A DNA stretch of 60,606 nucleotides from Blastococcus mobilis (GTDB lineage Bacteria > Actinomycetota > Actinomycetes > Mycobacteriales > Geodermatophilaceae): the NCBI RefSeq assembly GCF_900188025.1, contig NZ_FZNO01000026.1, forward strand, positions 1-60,606, written 5' to 3'. Each line of letters starts with the position of its first letter. Position 1 is the stretch's first letter. Under the pieces are notes generated by a model, which did not search any database, was not told the origin of the DNA, and was given only the letters and a program-made list of their open reading frames with translations. Positions 32,869-41,670 of this stretch are shown in pieces. The translations under genes and the position numbers were made by a program.

Positions 32869-33526
32869 ATGGGATGGATGGGCCCGGTCGTGGACGGCCA
32901 GGAGCACGAGGGCTGGGTGGTGCCGGTGTTCGCCGACGGCGCGCAGGGCGCCGGCGCCAGCAGCGCCCGCGGTGTGCTGGTGGCCCGCCGGCCCGACGAC
33001 GGGCCGGGCAACGGCGACCGGGTGCGGCTGACCTACCGCGACGGCTCCACCGCCGAGGGCGTCTGGCAGGACGGCACGGTCATCGGTGGCGACGGGATCG
33101 TGCCCTCCCACAGCGGCGGCCAGGACCCGCCTGGAGGTGATCGACCAGGCGGAGCAGTGGCGCCCCGATGCCGCGGTCGTCGGCTGGGCCGCCGGCTGCA
33201 CCTGCGGCTGGCGCGGCACCCCCTGGACCCGCGTACCAGCGGAGCTGGCCGACCCCGCGGCGCGGCGACTGGCCACCGCCGGCCCGTGGGCCGATCTGGA
33301 GGCCGCCGAAGAGCACCGGGTGATGACCGAATGGCGCCGCCACATCGCCGGATGGCAAGCCCTCGAGGACGTCGAGGCGGCCGCCGCCCGGCAGGCCGCC
33401 GCCGCCCGCGCGCTGGACCAGGCGGTGCGCGCCGCACTCGCCGCCGGGGCCTCGTGGGCCGACATCGGCCGGGTCACCGGCCTGACCGGCCGGTCGGCCG
33501 CCGAGCGGTGGTCCGCCCGTGGCTGA
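32869..33526 (+). pseudogene. Probably frameshifted plasmid-type hypothetical gene
   Basis: The ATG at 32869 has a GGAGAGGAGGAGC ribosome site and opens 'GWMGPVVDGQEHEGWVVPVF' and 'DRVRLTYRDGSTAEGVWQDG'. Near 33125 the sense moves to another frame: 'ARTRLEVIDQAEQWRP', 'CTCGWRGTPWTRV', 'EHRVMTEWRRHIAGW' and an end 'ALAAGASWADIGRVTGLTGRSAAERW', which is a helix-turn-helix-like motif (ASWADIGRVTG, RSAAERW) seen in small DNA-binding proteins. If joined this is about 218 residues. Alternatively two coupled genes (the second from GTG 33086) exist, but that start has no ribosome site. Its end overlaps the next gene by 8 bases. Confidence 0.5.
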
Positions 33527-34208
33527 GCAGGCGACCGGCCGCCCCGGAGCGAGCGACGAAACCCCGGTAGGGCAGCGCACCGTGCTCGTCGTCGACCTCG
33601 ACGGCGAGCCGCTGGCGCCGCTGCGCGCCCTGGAGGAAATCCTGCTGTGCCTGGGCACCTGGGAGGACGACGACCGGCAGGGTCCGGGCACCGACACCGA
33701 GCCGCTGCGGGTGTCGGCGCCGCTGGCCGGTCGGGTCGCCCTCGCCGCCGCGCAGCGCCTGCTCACCGCTCTGGCGCCCACCCAGTCCCGGGGACCCGGG
33801 TGCGGCCGGCTGCTCGCCCCGGACGGCCGCTACGAGCACGCGCCGCTGACCGCGCTCACCCTGCCCGCCGCCGACATCAACGTCCTCTCCGCCACCGCGG
33901 ACGCACTCGGCCACCCTCGGCTGAACGCCAACATCGCCGAGCTGGTCGACGACCACGCCGAGCAGCTCGGCGGCGGCTACCGCCGGACCGACCGCACAGA
34001 CCTGGTCTCGCTCCTCGCACGGCTGGCCGGCCTGCTCGACCTCGCCCCCAGCGACGACACCCGCCTGCTCACCGCCCGGCTGCGGGCCACCCCGCCCGGC
34101 ACCGACTGCGTGCTGACCGACGCCGAGGAAGCCGCCCACGCCCGCACCGCCGACCGCATGAACCACATGTGGGCGCACGGCTCCGGCATCGACCGCTACC
34201 TCTACTGA
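33519..34208 (+). CDS. Hypothetical protein of plasmid/ICE type
   Basis: 229 residues, GTG 33519 inside the end of the preceding gene. Soluble; 'VLVVDLDGEPLAPLRALEEILLCLGTW', 'RVALAAAQRLLTALAPTQ' and 'RTDLVSLLARLAGLLDLAPSDDTRLLTARLRA' are the most ordered parts, and the end 'ADRMNHMWAHGSGIDRYLY' may be a conserved tail. No family recognised. It and its broken neighbour read like accessory genes of a conjugative element. Gap 34209-34435 holds nothing clear. Confidence 0.6.
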   Translation: MAEQATGRPGASDETPVGQRTVLVVDLDGEPLAPLRALEEILLCLGTWEDDDRQGPGTDTEPLRVSAPLAGRVALAAAQRLLTALAPTQSRGPGCGRLLAPDGRYEHAPLTALTLPAADINVLSATADALGHPRLNANIAELVDDHAEQLGGGYRRTDRTDLVSLLARLAGLLDLAPSDDTRLLTARLRATPPGTDCVLTDAEEAAHARTADRMNHMWAHGSGIDRYLY

Positions 34209-34435
34209 ACCCGCGGCCGCCCGGGCCGCCGCCCGGGACCGCTGCTGTGAGCATCTGGCGCACCGGTCACAGCGGGCTTGACCCCGCTGTGATCTCGGCT
34301 GCCCCAGGGTGCTTCTCCGGGTCGGCGACACGTCGCGTGAAGGTCCGGCCTGGCCGCCGAGGTGTGGGGCGGGTGTGGCCGGCACGCCGGTGGCCCGGGC
34401 GCCGTAGCGACGTCCGGGCCACCGACGTGCAGGAA

Positions 34436-35866
34436 CTACCGCGGGTCGGTCCACAGCCGGCCGCGGGAGGCCGCGAGCAGCAGGGCCGCCAGCAATCCCG
34501 CGGCACCGGCTGCGACCGGGGCGGCCGCGCTGTGCCGGTCGAGGGTGGACGCGGCCTGCGTGGCCAGCGACTGCCCCGCACAGGGATCCCAGGCCGAACC
34601 GTCCCCGGTCGGCGCACCAGCCGGCTGGGGACCGCTCATGGGACCGGCTTCCGCGCGGGCACCACCAGGGGTGGTGTCGCCGGTGGAGCCGCCCGTGGCG
34701 TCGGTGCACTCGTGCCCGCAACCGGCCGCCCCCTCGGCGGTGCCGGTCCCGGTGCCAGAGGTGGTCCCGTCACCGCCGGCGTTCGGCGTCGCGGTCCCAT
34801 CCTCCGGCTGGGTTCCGTCATCGGCGCCGGCACCACCGGTCCCGGTGCCGTCATCGGTGCCGGTGCCGGTGCCGGTACCGGGCAGGGCGCCCGCGTCCAG
34901 CGGCAGGCTGATGCCAATGACGTTGTCGTCCCGCGTGCCCTCACCGTCGCCGTCGATGCTGACAACGGCCACCGTGCCGGCGCTCTCACCGTCGCCCCCC
35001 AGCAGATCGGCGAGGTCCACATCGACGGTGTTGCCGGTGAGCGCACCGTCAGCGCCCGTGCCGGTGCGGTCGCCGAGTTCGGGGACCAGGTTGCCGAGGT
35101 CGACGGGCAGGCTTTCTGTCGGCTCGCCGTCCACGGAGGGGTGCCGCCCGGCCGAGCCGTCCTCGAGGAGGTCACCGACGTGAATGTTCACGTCGTTGTC
35201 CGACAGCAGCGCTCCGCCGGCGCCCGGCACCGGCACGTCCACCGTGCTGGGGGCATCGCCGTCGAGGCTGACCGGCACCTCCAGCACGGTGTCCCGGGCG
35301 GTCGCCCCGCTGTCCCCGATCGTGACCGTGTCGGCCAGGTCCAGGACGAGCCCAGCGTCGGTCGGTCCGGAGGTGACCGGGCCGTCGAGGTCGACGTGGA
35401 CCTCACCGCCGGTCAGCGGATCGCCGTCCAGCACGCCCCCGACGTTCCCGGTGACGATCGGCGCGGTCACCGTCGTCCCGGCCGAACCACCACCGGAGGT
35501 GTTCATCGGCACGGTGACGGTCAGCCCATCGGCCGGATCCGGAGCCCGGTCCTCGGCCTCGGTGACCCGGACCGGCGCACTCAGCCCGCCGGTCCCCGCA
35601 TCATCGTGGACGGTCGTTCCTGGCGCGGTGTCGGTGTCGACCGGCAGCCGCAGCCCGTCCTCGGCGCCGACGGCCAGGTCCTGCCCCGTTCCGGTCACGA
35701 CGGGCGCCTCGGCGACGGCACCGTCCTGCACCGGCACAGTGGCGGTGACGCCGAGCAGGTCGGCGGTCAAGTCGTTCTCGTCGGCGGCGGCGACGCCCAC
35801 ACCGGCGGCCAGGAAGCCACCGGTGAGCAGCGCCGTCCGCAAGCCGCGCTTCACCCATCCATTCAT
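34436..35866 (-). CDS. Secreted Asp/Gly/Thr-rich surface protein with C-terminal anchor
   Basis: 476 residues from ATG 35866, which has an AGGAGAG ribosome site. A signal peptide ('RTALLTGGFLAAGVGVAAAD') leads to an acidic beta-rich chain made of loosely repeated units: 'VTATVPVQD', 'VTVTVPMNTSGG', 'TTVTAPIVTGNVGG', 'GEVHVDLDGPVTSG', 'NTVDVDLADLLGGDGE', 'GISLPLDAG'. A Thr/Gly/Asp-rich stalk follows ('GTGTGTGTDDGTGTGG'), then a Cys pair ('GCGHECTDA', 'WDPCAGQ') and a C-terminal helix with a basic tail ('AAPVAAGAAGLLAALLLAASRGRLW'). No sortase LPxTG. It looks like a wall-spanning surface or spore-coat-like protein. Function unknown. Same strand as the next secreted gene, 84 bases away. Confidence 0.75.
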   Translation of the reverse strand: MNGWVKRGLRTALLTGGFLAAGVGVAAADENDLTADLLGVTATVPVQDGAVAEAPVVTGTGQDLAVGAEDGLRLPVDTDTAPGTTVHDDAGTGGLSAPVRVTEAEDRAPDPADGLTVTVPMNTSGGGSAGTTVTAPIVTGNVGGVLDGDPLTGGEVHVDLDGPVTSGPTDAGLVLDLADTVTIGDSGATARDTVLEVPVSLDGDAPSTVDVPVPGAGGALLSDNDVNIHVGDLLEDGSAGRHPSVDGEPTESLPVDLGNLVPELGDRTGTGADGALTGNTVDVDLADLLGGDGESAGTVAVVSIDGDGEGTRDDNVIGISLPLDAGALPGTGTGTGTDDGTGTGGAGADDGTQPEDGTATPNAGGDGTTSGTGTGTAEGAAGCGHECTDATGGSTGDTTPGGARAEAGPMSGPQPAGAPTGDGSAWDPCAGQSLATQAASTLDRHSAAAPVAAGAAGLLAALLLAASRGRLWTDPR

Positions 35867-35950
35867 CGTTGCTCTCTCCTGAAAGTCCCGAGTGCGGCCC
35901 TCGACGGGCCGATGACATGCCGTGCCGGCACCAGACCGGCCGGGCCACAC

Positions 35951-36835
35951 TCAGTCCGGGGAGAAGCAGGGATCGGCAGCGCTGCCCACAGGAACGTGAG
36001 CCCCGGCCGCCGGGCAGATCCCCGCGGCCGCAAGCTCGGCGTCCAACGGCGTGTGCGTGAGGTCGGCGGGCATCGGATCCGAGCCGTTCGAGGCGCCCGC
36101 GGCGACCCCGCCGCCGGTGGAGGGAACGGCCGGCACCGGAACCGGCAGGGGCCAGGCGGGCGCGGAGGCCGGCGCGCCCGCCTTCGCCGCCACGGTGGAC
36201 GGGTCGGCCCCGAAGGCCGCTGCCGCGGCGGTGGTCGCCCTCGGCGACACGGGACCGAGGGCGGTGTCGCCGGGTGTGACCTGGGGCGCTGAGACGGCGC
36301 TGTCGCTGACGACCGGGCCGGCGATCTCGGTTCGCTCACCCGCGGGGGCCGGGACGGTCGCCGCAAGGAGGACCCCTCGGGCCGGGGCGAAGATGGCTTC
36401 CCGGACCGAGGCGAGGATGGCGTCCCGGATCGGTGCGACGACCGGCCGCGCAACGTCGCGGACGGCGTCGGTGACCGGTGCGGCAACCGGACGCACCATC
36501 TCAGCGACCGGCGTGGTCACGGCACCGACCGAGTCAGTGACCGGTGCGGCCGCGGCAGTGGCAGCGGCAGCGGCAGTCTCGGGTACCGCGACCGCCGTAC
36601 CGGCAACCTGATGAACCGCCTCGGCGACAGGCAGGGCCGGCGACGGGGCGAGTGCGTCAACGGTCTGTGCCGCCGTCCCCCACAGGCTCTCGCGGGGAGT
36701 GACCTCCTCCGCCGACGCGACTGACGTCCCCGCGAGCCAGAGGCCGATGCCGAGCCCGGTGAGGACGGTGCTACGGCACGCCCAACGGCGAAGCCGGCGG
36801 CGCGGGGGCGCGGTGACGGCCACGTGTTCGCTCAT
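35951..36835 (-). CDS. Secreted Ala/Pro/Val-rich protein
   Basis: 294 residues. Basic leader, then a hydrophobic helix and AXA site ('TGLGIGLWLAGTSVASAEE'), so it is exported. The mature chain is an amphipathic Ala/Val/Pro repeat array: 'PVAEMVRPVAAPVTDAVRDVARPVVAPIRDAI' shows an about 11-residue period of V/A-x-P-V-x-D/E, which could form long helices or a polyproline-spaced array. It ends in 'AAAGICPAAGAHVPVGSAADPCFSPD' with two cysteines. It lies just upstream of the Asp/Gly-rich secreted gene and shares the Cys-containing C-terminal theme, so the pair may be co-expressed. No family recognised. Confidence 0.7.
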   Translation of the reverse strand: MSEHVAVTAPPRRRLRRWACRSTVLTGLGIGLWLAGTSVASAEEVTPRESLWGTAAQTVDALAPSPALPVAEAVHQVAGTAVAVPETAAAAATAAAAPVTDSVGAVTTPVAEMVRPVAAPVTDAVRDVARPVVAPIRDAILASVREAIFAPARGVLLAATVPAPAGERTEIAGPVVSDSAVSAPQVTPGDTALGPVSPRATTAAAAAFGADPSTVAAKAGAPASAPAWPLPVPVPAVPSTGGGVAAGASNGSDPMPADLTHTPLDAELAAAGICPAAGAHVPVGSAADPCFSPD

Positions 36836-36865
36836 CGCCGCCCCTCGCTCTACGGGTTCACCCAG

Positions 36866-37388
36866 TCACTTCAGGTTAGAACCCGGCTTGAGAGGGTGGC
36901 GACCGCAGACGGTTGGCCCGTTCGGGTGGTCTCTGCCGGCGCTGGTCACCGACTGTGAGGACAGAGCGAGCGCAGGTTCTGGTGCGACTGGGAGCGGGAC
37001 GTCGGTGAGGAAGGCGCGGACGGTGTCCAGGTAGGTGTCCGGGAGGTCCTGGTAGCTGTCGTGTCTACCGCGGAGGTAGATCAGCCGCGCCTCGGGCAGG
37101 GTCTCGAGGTAGGTGACGGCGGACGACCAGTCTGGTAGTCGCAGGATCCCTGACCACCAGTGCGGGGACGGGGAGGCCGGCGAGCCGGAAACGCAGGTCG
37201 GGCAGAGATGGGGCGGGTGGCCGACTGCGGATACTGCAGCCGGTAGAACCGGGTGCCGCTGGGCGGCCGTGCGAGAGCTTGTCCGGAGCAGTGCAGGGCG
37301 GGCTCGCCGCGTCCTCGGGCAGGTCCCCGGCGGCCAGGAGTCCCACCACGGCACCACCGCCTCGTAGACGTGCCGACCCATTACCCAT
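36866..37388 (-). pseudogene. Broken alpha/beta hydrolase
   Basis: The end is clear: 'YLETLPEARLIYLRGRHDSY' followed by 'QDLPDTYLDTVRAFLTD' is the last strand, the catalytic-His turn and the final helix of an alpha/beta hydrolase. Just upstream the sense moves between frames: 'LPDLRFRLAGLPVPALVVRD' sits in the neighbouring frame, as expected of the strand before it. The catalytic-serine part is not recoverable. At least two frameshifts and loss of the N-terminal half. Confidence 0.5.
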
Positions 37389-37522
37389 GTGTCGGCGGGC
37401 CGGTTAGAAGGTGGTTACCTCATCACAGGGAAGTCGTCCCGGGGATGGGATACCAAAGTGTCCAGGGTTTCCCCGTCAAGGCCGGCAGCCAGTCAGCCAC
37501 CCAGCTGTCCGCTGACGTGCCC

Positions 37523-38332
37523 TCAGGTACTCGGGTCCGGCGAGCTGACCAGAGTGCCCGTGCGGCGATGTGTGGGTGGCTTCCACGCGGACCTGTCCCG
37601 TCCCACGGGTGGCCGGTCCGGCTGGTCGCATGGTGGGACCCGGGGGAGGGAACCGCCGCGGCCGGGAAGCAGATCGGCCGGGTCCAGGACGATCGAGCGG
37701 AAGATGCCGTCGATCACGGCGGGGGCGAGGTCGGGCCGGCGGGTCCGGATGCTCTCCGCGACGGATGACATGACCATCACACACGGCGTGCTGGCGGGTG
37801 AGCCCAGGTAGTACTGGGAGGTGGCTCCGGCCATTGGGGTCCACGGCATGCCCATCGCCCGCACCACCCGGAGGATCCGGTCGTCCAGGACGGTGACCAG
37901 GCCCTCGACGCCGCAGTTCAGGGAGTACTGGTGGACGCCGTGGCACAGCGCGACGATGACCTCGGCACCGGCTGCGCCGCTGCGGAAGCGCCGGTCCACC
38001 GCCAGGCTCGCGACGTCCCAGACCGGCCGGCTGGAGAGACCCGCCGCCCTGAGGCTGTTCACCACGTCCAGATGCCAGGGCTCGCCCGCCACGTCGACCA
38101 GCGTCTTCACCGGGGCGGTGGCGTCGGGGAGGATCAATCGAGCGACACCGAGGGCCGAACCGCCCTCTTCGTCGATCACCGTGACGAAGCGCGACCGCCC
38201 CTGGTAGTGGCCGTACTCCTGTTCCATCACCTCCGGCGTGTTGCCGAACGCCTGCAGGAACACCCGTGCCTCGACCGCCCGTGCGGCGTCCCGCTCGGCT
38301 GAGGAGTGGGCGACGAGGAGACGGAGCGGCAC
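37523..38332 (-). CDS. FeeM/acyl-homoserine-lactone-synthase-like GNAT protein
   Basis: 269 residues from GTG 38332. The sequence is that of an N-acyl amino acid/AHL synthase-like GNAT: 'AARAVEARVFLQAFGNTPEVM', 'EYGHYQGRSRFVTVIDEEGGSALGVARLILPD', 'PVWDVASLAVDRRFR' (the core strand and V-loop), 'HQYSLNCGVEGLVTVLDDRILRVVRAMGMPW'. These enzymes join an acyl chain from acyl-ACP or CoA to an amine. Substrate unknown. Only one base separates its start from the stop of the AdoMet-decarboxylase-like gene upstream, so they are almost certainly co-translated. The last 30 residues look disordered. Confidence 0.7.
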   Translation of the reverse strand: MPLRLLVAHSSAERDAARAVEARVFLQAFGNTPEVMEQEYGHYQGRSRFVTVIDEEGGSALGVARLILPDATAPVKTLVDVAGEPWHLDVVNSLRAAGLSSRPVWDVASLAVDRRFRSGAAGAEVIVALCHGVHQYSLNCGVEGLVTVLDDRILRVVRAMGMPWTPMAGATSQYYLGSPASTPCVMVMSSVAESIRTRRPDLAPAVIDGIFRSIVLDPADLLPGRGGSLPRVPPCDQPDRPPVGRDRSAWKPPTHRRTGTLVSSPDPST

Positions 38333-38333
38333 C

Positions 38334-38765
38334 TCAGAAGGACTTCGCGACGACGGTGTCCGCGTCGAGGAACGCGCGGGTGAAGGACACGGCGGTGTCC
38401 ACGTCGAACGCCTTGCACGTGTACATGTCCACCGAGAAGAACAGCTGCGGCCGCTCCCAGGCGTAGAAGTGGGCCCCCGACGTTTCCCAGTGGATCCAGC
38501 CGGCCCAGCCGTACAGGTCCGAGCGGTGCGTCACCGGCTCGATCAGTTGCACCATGTCAACCTCGCGGGATAGTGCCGAGAGGTACGCCCGGATCTCCGT
38601 GGCGCCGACGGGACGGGCGGGGATGCCTTCGATGACCAGCCGCTGACGGACGATCTCGGGAGCGAGGTCGCGCCAGTCGTAGGGCCCTGCGGCGCGGGAC
38701 CCGCCATCGGGGCCTTCGAGGCGGCGAGGGTGGAGGCGTTCACTCGCGGGCGAGGACGGCGTCAC
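38334..38765 (-). CDS. S-adenosylmethionine-decarboxylase-like protein
   Basis: The C-terminal part 'SGAHFYAWERPQLFFSVDMYTCKAFD' matches the pyruvoyl AdoMetDC core ('SH..IHTWPE..YA.VD.FTC'), with the aromatic/Trp-Glu run, the D-M-Y-T-C signature and a preceding E-T-S-G that would hold the autocleavage serine. The extra residues between Ser and His differ from classical SpeH, so the substrate may not be AdoMet; members of this family are known to have changed substrate. 'RSDLYGWAGWIHWE' precedes. I used GTG 38765 (144 codons); the frame is open to GTG 38819. Its product with the FeeM-like enzyme is a decarboxylated amine plus acyl donor pair; inference. Confidence 0.6.
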   Translation of the reverse strand: MTPSSPASERLHPRRLEGPDGGSRAAGPYDWRDLAPEIVRQRLVIEGIPARPVGATEIRAYLSALSREVDMVQLIEPVTHRSDLYGWAGWIHWETSGAHFYAWERPQLFFSVDMYTCKAFDVDTAVSFTRAFLDADTVVAKSF

Positions 38766-38861
38766 GTACGCAGCGTACCGGGAGGATAACGGAGAGCCTC
38801 GGCACGAGGCGTGAGTCACGGCGGGGGCACCGGACGGGATCCGGGACGTCCCGCCGTCGGG

Positions 38862-41213
38862 TCAGGCCGGAGCGGCGCCCCGGCTGAGCCGGGGGACCAG
38901 CGTCTCGTCGACCAGCGCGGAGTCGGCGGCGACCAGCCACCGCAGGAACTCCTCGACCGGCATGGGGTGGGCGATCGCGTAGCCCTGGGCGACGTCGCAA
39001 CCGAGGCGGGCCAGCGTGGCGCTCGTCGCGACGGTCTCAACGCCCTCGGCTACCAGGCGCAGACCGAGGTCGTGGGCGAGCGCGACGGTGTGCTGCACGA
39101 TGGCCGCCGCGCGGGGATCGCGATCGACATCAGCCGTCAGACTCTGGTCGAGCTTGAGCTCGTCGGCGGGCAGGTGCCGCAAGTAGGCCAGTGAGCTGTA
39201 CCCGGTGCCGTAGTCGTCGATCGACGTCCGGACCCCGATCCGGCGCAGATCGGCGAGCACCGTCCGGCCGCGCTCCGGATCGGCCATGAGGGTGTCCTCG
39301 ACCAGCTCCAGGGTCAGCGCCAGCGCCGGCAGCCCGTGCCGACGGAGCGCTGCCGCGACCTTGTCCGGCAGGTCCAGGTCGGTCACGTTGGCCGCCGAGA
39401 GGTTCACCGAGACCGGCACCTTGTGGTCCGCCCACCAGCGGCCGGCCGCCGCGAGCGCCAGCTCGAGGACCCGGTCGGTCAGCGGCCGCAGCAGTCCGGC
39501 CTGCTCGGCGGCGGGCAGCAGGTGACCGGGAGAGAGCAGCCCCCGGGTGGGGTGGTGCCAGCGGACCAGGGCCTCGGCCCCCACAATGCCGCCGTGGCGC
39601 AGGTCCATCTGTGGCTGCAGGAAGACGGCGAGCTCGTCCTCGGCGAGCGCGGTCCGGAGCTCCTCCATGGTCCGCAGCCGGTCGCTGCCGGCGGTCCCCG
39701 TGACGGGGTCGGGGACGTAGACGTGCACCCCCTCCCGTGCGCTCTTGGCGGTATACATGGCGACGTCCGCGCAGTGCAGCAGCTCCTCCACCGTGGCCGC
39801 CGGGGCCGGGGTGGTGGAGACGCCGATGCTGACGCCGACGTGCAGCCGGACGCCGGTCACGGTGAACGGCTCGAGCAGCAGCTCGCGCAGCCGGTCGGCG
39901 AGGGCCTGCGCGTCCTGGACCCCCGCGGCCGGCAGCAGGACGGCGAACTCGTCGCCACCGAGCCGGGCCAGCATGTCGTCAGCGCGCAGCGAGCCGCGCA
40001 GCCGCGGGCCGATCTGGCGCAGCAGGTCGTCACCGGCACGGTGCCCCAGGCTGTCGTTGACTTCCTTGAACCCGTCGAGGTCGAGCAGAAGGAGTGCCGC
40101 AGGGCAGCTCGCGGTGGCCGCGGCGACGACCCGCTGGGCCCGCTCGAGCAGCGCACGGCGATTGGCGAGGCCGGTGAGCTCGTCGGTCCGGGACTCCTGC
40201 TTGACCTGGTTGAACCCGCGGACCTCGTGGAAGGTCACGGCGATGCGCGCGATGCCGGCCAGCACGCAGCCGATGGCCAGCCAGGCGGAGATGGCCGGCA
40301 TCGGGGGGGACCAGCCCGGGCTCAGGACGACGAGACTGGCCACGATGCAGACCAGCGGCACGGCCAGCAACCGCGAGCCGATGCGGGAGCCGCTGCGGTC
40401 GACCGGCGCGGGGCGGTTGCGCGCCCCCGACGCCGCGGCCGCGGCGCAGACCACGCACGCCAGCCAGCCCAGCTCCAGCGGCCCGCCGTCGACGTACGTG
40501 CCGTGGACCTTCCAGACGAACAGGATGATGTCCGAGGCGCAGATGAAGCACAGCCCCAAGAGCACCGTGAAGAGGGTGCGGTCCAGGCGGGCCCCGAGGA
40601 TGGAGCCGACAACCATGAGCACGGCGATGAGCAGGACGGTTGTTGTCGGGGCCACCAGGTCGACGGCCGCCACCGCCGTCTCACCGGGGGCCGGGTAGAG
40701 GTGGGGGCCCAGCACGAACGCGACCCCGGCAGCGAGGCTGCCGAGCGCAGCGATGACCCCGTCGAGCCACATGCTGGGGTGGAACCGGGGCACGCGAGCG
40801 CGGATCAACCCGACGACGTGCACGTAGAGGATGAGATAGCCGGCCACGAGGATGACGGTGGACAGCGCTGACGGCGGTTCATTGCCCTGGAGGCCGGCGG
40901 AGAGCACGCGCAGGGCGTTGCCGATCGCACCCAGCGTCAACGAGACGCCGAGGGCGGCCCAGGCGATCCGCTCGGTCCGCACCCGGCGCGCCGCCGCCAA
41001 GCACGCCCAGGCGGCGGTCAGGTAGGGCAGGTTGAAGAGGACGACGTCGTACGCCCGGTCCCACGCCGCGCCGTCGGGACGATCCCCGATGCCGGTGGCG
41101 AACAGCCCGGCCAGGCCGATGGTCAGAAACAGCGCGCGGACCGGACGCCGCTGCGCGGTCGCCGGATGTCCATGCTCTGCCACGATCCAGACATCGACTT
41201 CTGGCTCAGGCAT
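38862..41213 (-). CDS. Membrane GGDEF/EAL cyclic-di-GMP protein
   Basis: 783 residues from the ATG at 41213 (an earlier ATG at 41282 is possible). Seven to nine membrane helices fill the first half ('LFLTIGLAGLFATGIGD', 'LLIAVLMVVGSILGARL', 'LFTVLLGLCFICASDIILFVW', 'LLAVPLVCIVASLVVL'). Then a GGDEF domain with an intact LGGDEF signature (about residue 420) and the usual 'DELTGLANRRALLERAQ' start, then an EAL domain with 'GAEALVRWHHP', 'LNLSAANV'-type strand, 'IDDYGTGYSSLAYLRHLPADELKLDQS' and 'GVET', all with catalytic acids present. Diguanylate cyclase and phosphodiesterase domains are thus both plausibly active. It is upstream of the decarboxylase-like and FeeM-like genes on the same strand (96-base gap). 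Confidence 0.92.
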   Translation of the reverse strand: MPEPEVDVWIVAEHGHPATAQRRPVRALFLTIGLAGLFATGIGDRPDGAAWDRAYDVVLFNLPYLTAAWACLAAARRVRTERIAWAALGVSLTLGAIGNALRVLSAGLQGNEPPSALSTVILVAGYLILYVHVVGLIRARVPRFHPSMWLDGVIAALGSLAAGVAFVLGPHLYPAPGETAVAAVDLVAPTTTVLLIAVLMVVGSILGARLDRTLFTVLLGLCFICASDIILFVWKVHGTYVDGGPLELGWLACVVCAAAAASGARNRPAPVDRSGSRIGSRLLAVPLVCIVASLVVLSPGWSPPMPAISAWLAIGCVLAGIARIAVTFHEVRGFNQVKQESRTDELTGLANRRALLERAQRVVAAATASCPAALLLLDLDGFKEVNDSLGHRAGDDLLRQIGPRLRGSLRADDMLARLGGDEFAVLLPAAGVQDAQALADRLRELLLEPFTVTGVRLHVGVSIGVSTTPAPAATVEELLHCADVAMYTAKSAREGVHVYVPDPVTGTAGSDRLRTMEELRTALAEDELAVFLQPQMDLRHGGIVGAEALVRWHHPTRGLLSPGHLLPAAEQAGLLRPLTDRVLELALAAAGRWWADHKVPVSVNLSAANVTDLDLPDKVAAALRRHGLPALALTLELVEDTLMADPERGRTVLADLRRIGVRTSIDDYGTGYSSLAYLRHLPADELKLDQSLTADVDRDPRAAAIVQHTVALAHDLGLRLVAEGVETVATSATLARLGCDVAQGYAIAHPMPVEEFLRWLVAADSALVDETLVPRLSRGAAPA

Positions 41214-41454
41214 GCGTAGCCAATTCCGCCTGATCTCACCGGAACGGGTTAAGCCTGGATGCACGGCGATCGCCGCAGGCATCCGCCTCGTCGCCTCACC
41301 GTGCGACGTCGCCGGCGCAGGCGTGCCCCGAAACTGGTGTCCCTGATGCCGCCGTGATCGCCGTCGGGGCCGCGGCGGTGGCCATCAGCCCCAGAAAGTC
41401 GTCCCCATGCGCTCGGCTGCTTCCTTGGCCAGCGCGACCAGGACGCGGCCTTAA

Positions 41455-41670
41455 GGTATCCGTGGTCGTCGCATCTGCGCGTGCCGGAGCAGCTTCACGA
41501 CGACCCGGGGGTGGGCGCCCTCGGCGAGGAGCAGCGTCGCCGAGGTGTGCCGGCCGTCGCGCAGGCGGACCTCCGCACGCCGGCGTCCTGCAGCCCGGTC
41601 TTCAGGCTCGCCAGTCCGACTTGCGTTCGTCCGAGCCGCTGATGCACGGTTTACGCCGGTAGATCCCGCC
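41455..41670 (-). pseudogene. C-terminal stub of a tyrosine-recombinase integrase
   Basis: In minus-strand frame 'VRLRDGRHTSATLLLAEGAH' followed by 'PRVVVKLLRHAQM' is the box II region of phage/ICE integrases (HDLRHT.AT.L..G.....V..LGH). The segment before it is in another frame: 'VGLASLKTGLQDAGVR' is the helix that normally leads into it. One frameshift lies near 41575. The catalytic Tyr region and the N-terminal half are missing. It is a relic of an integrative element whose excisionase relic may be the one at 32.5 kb. Confidence 0.6.
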
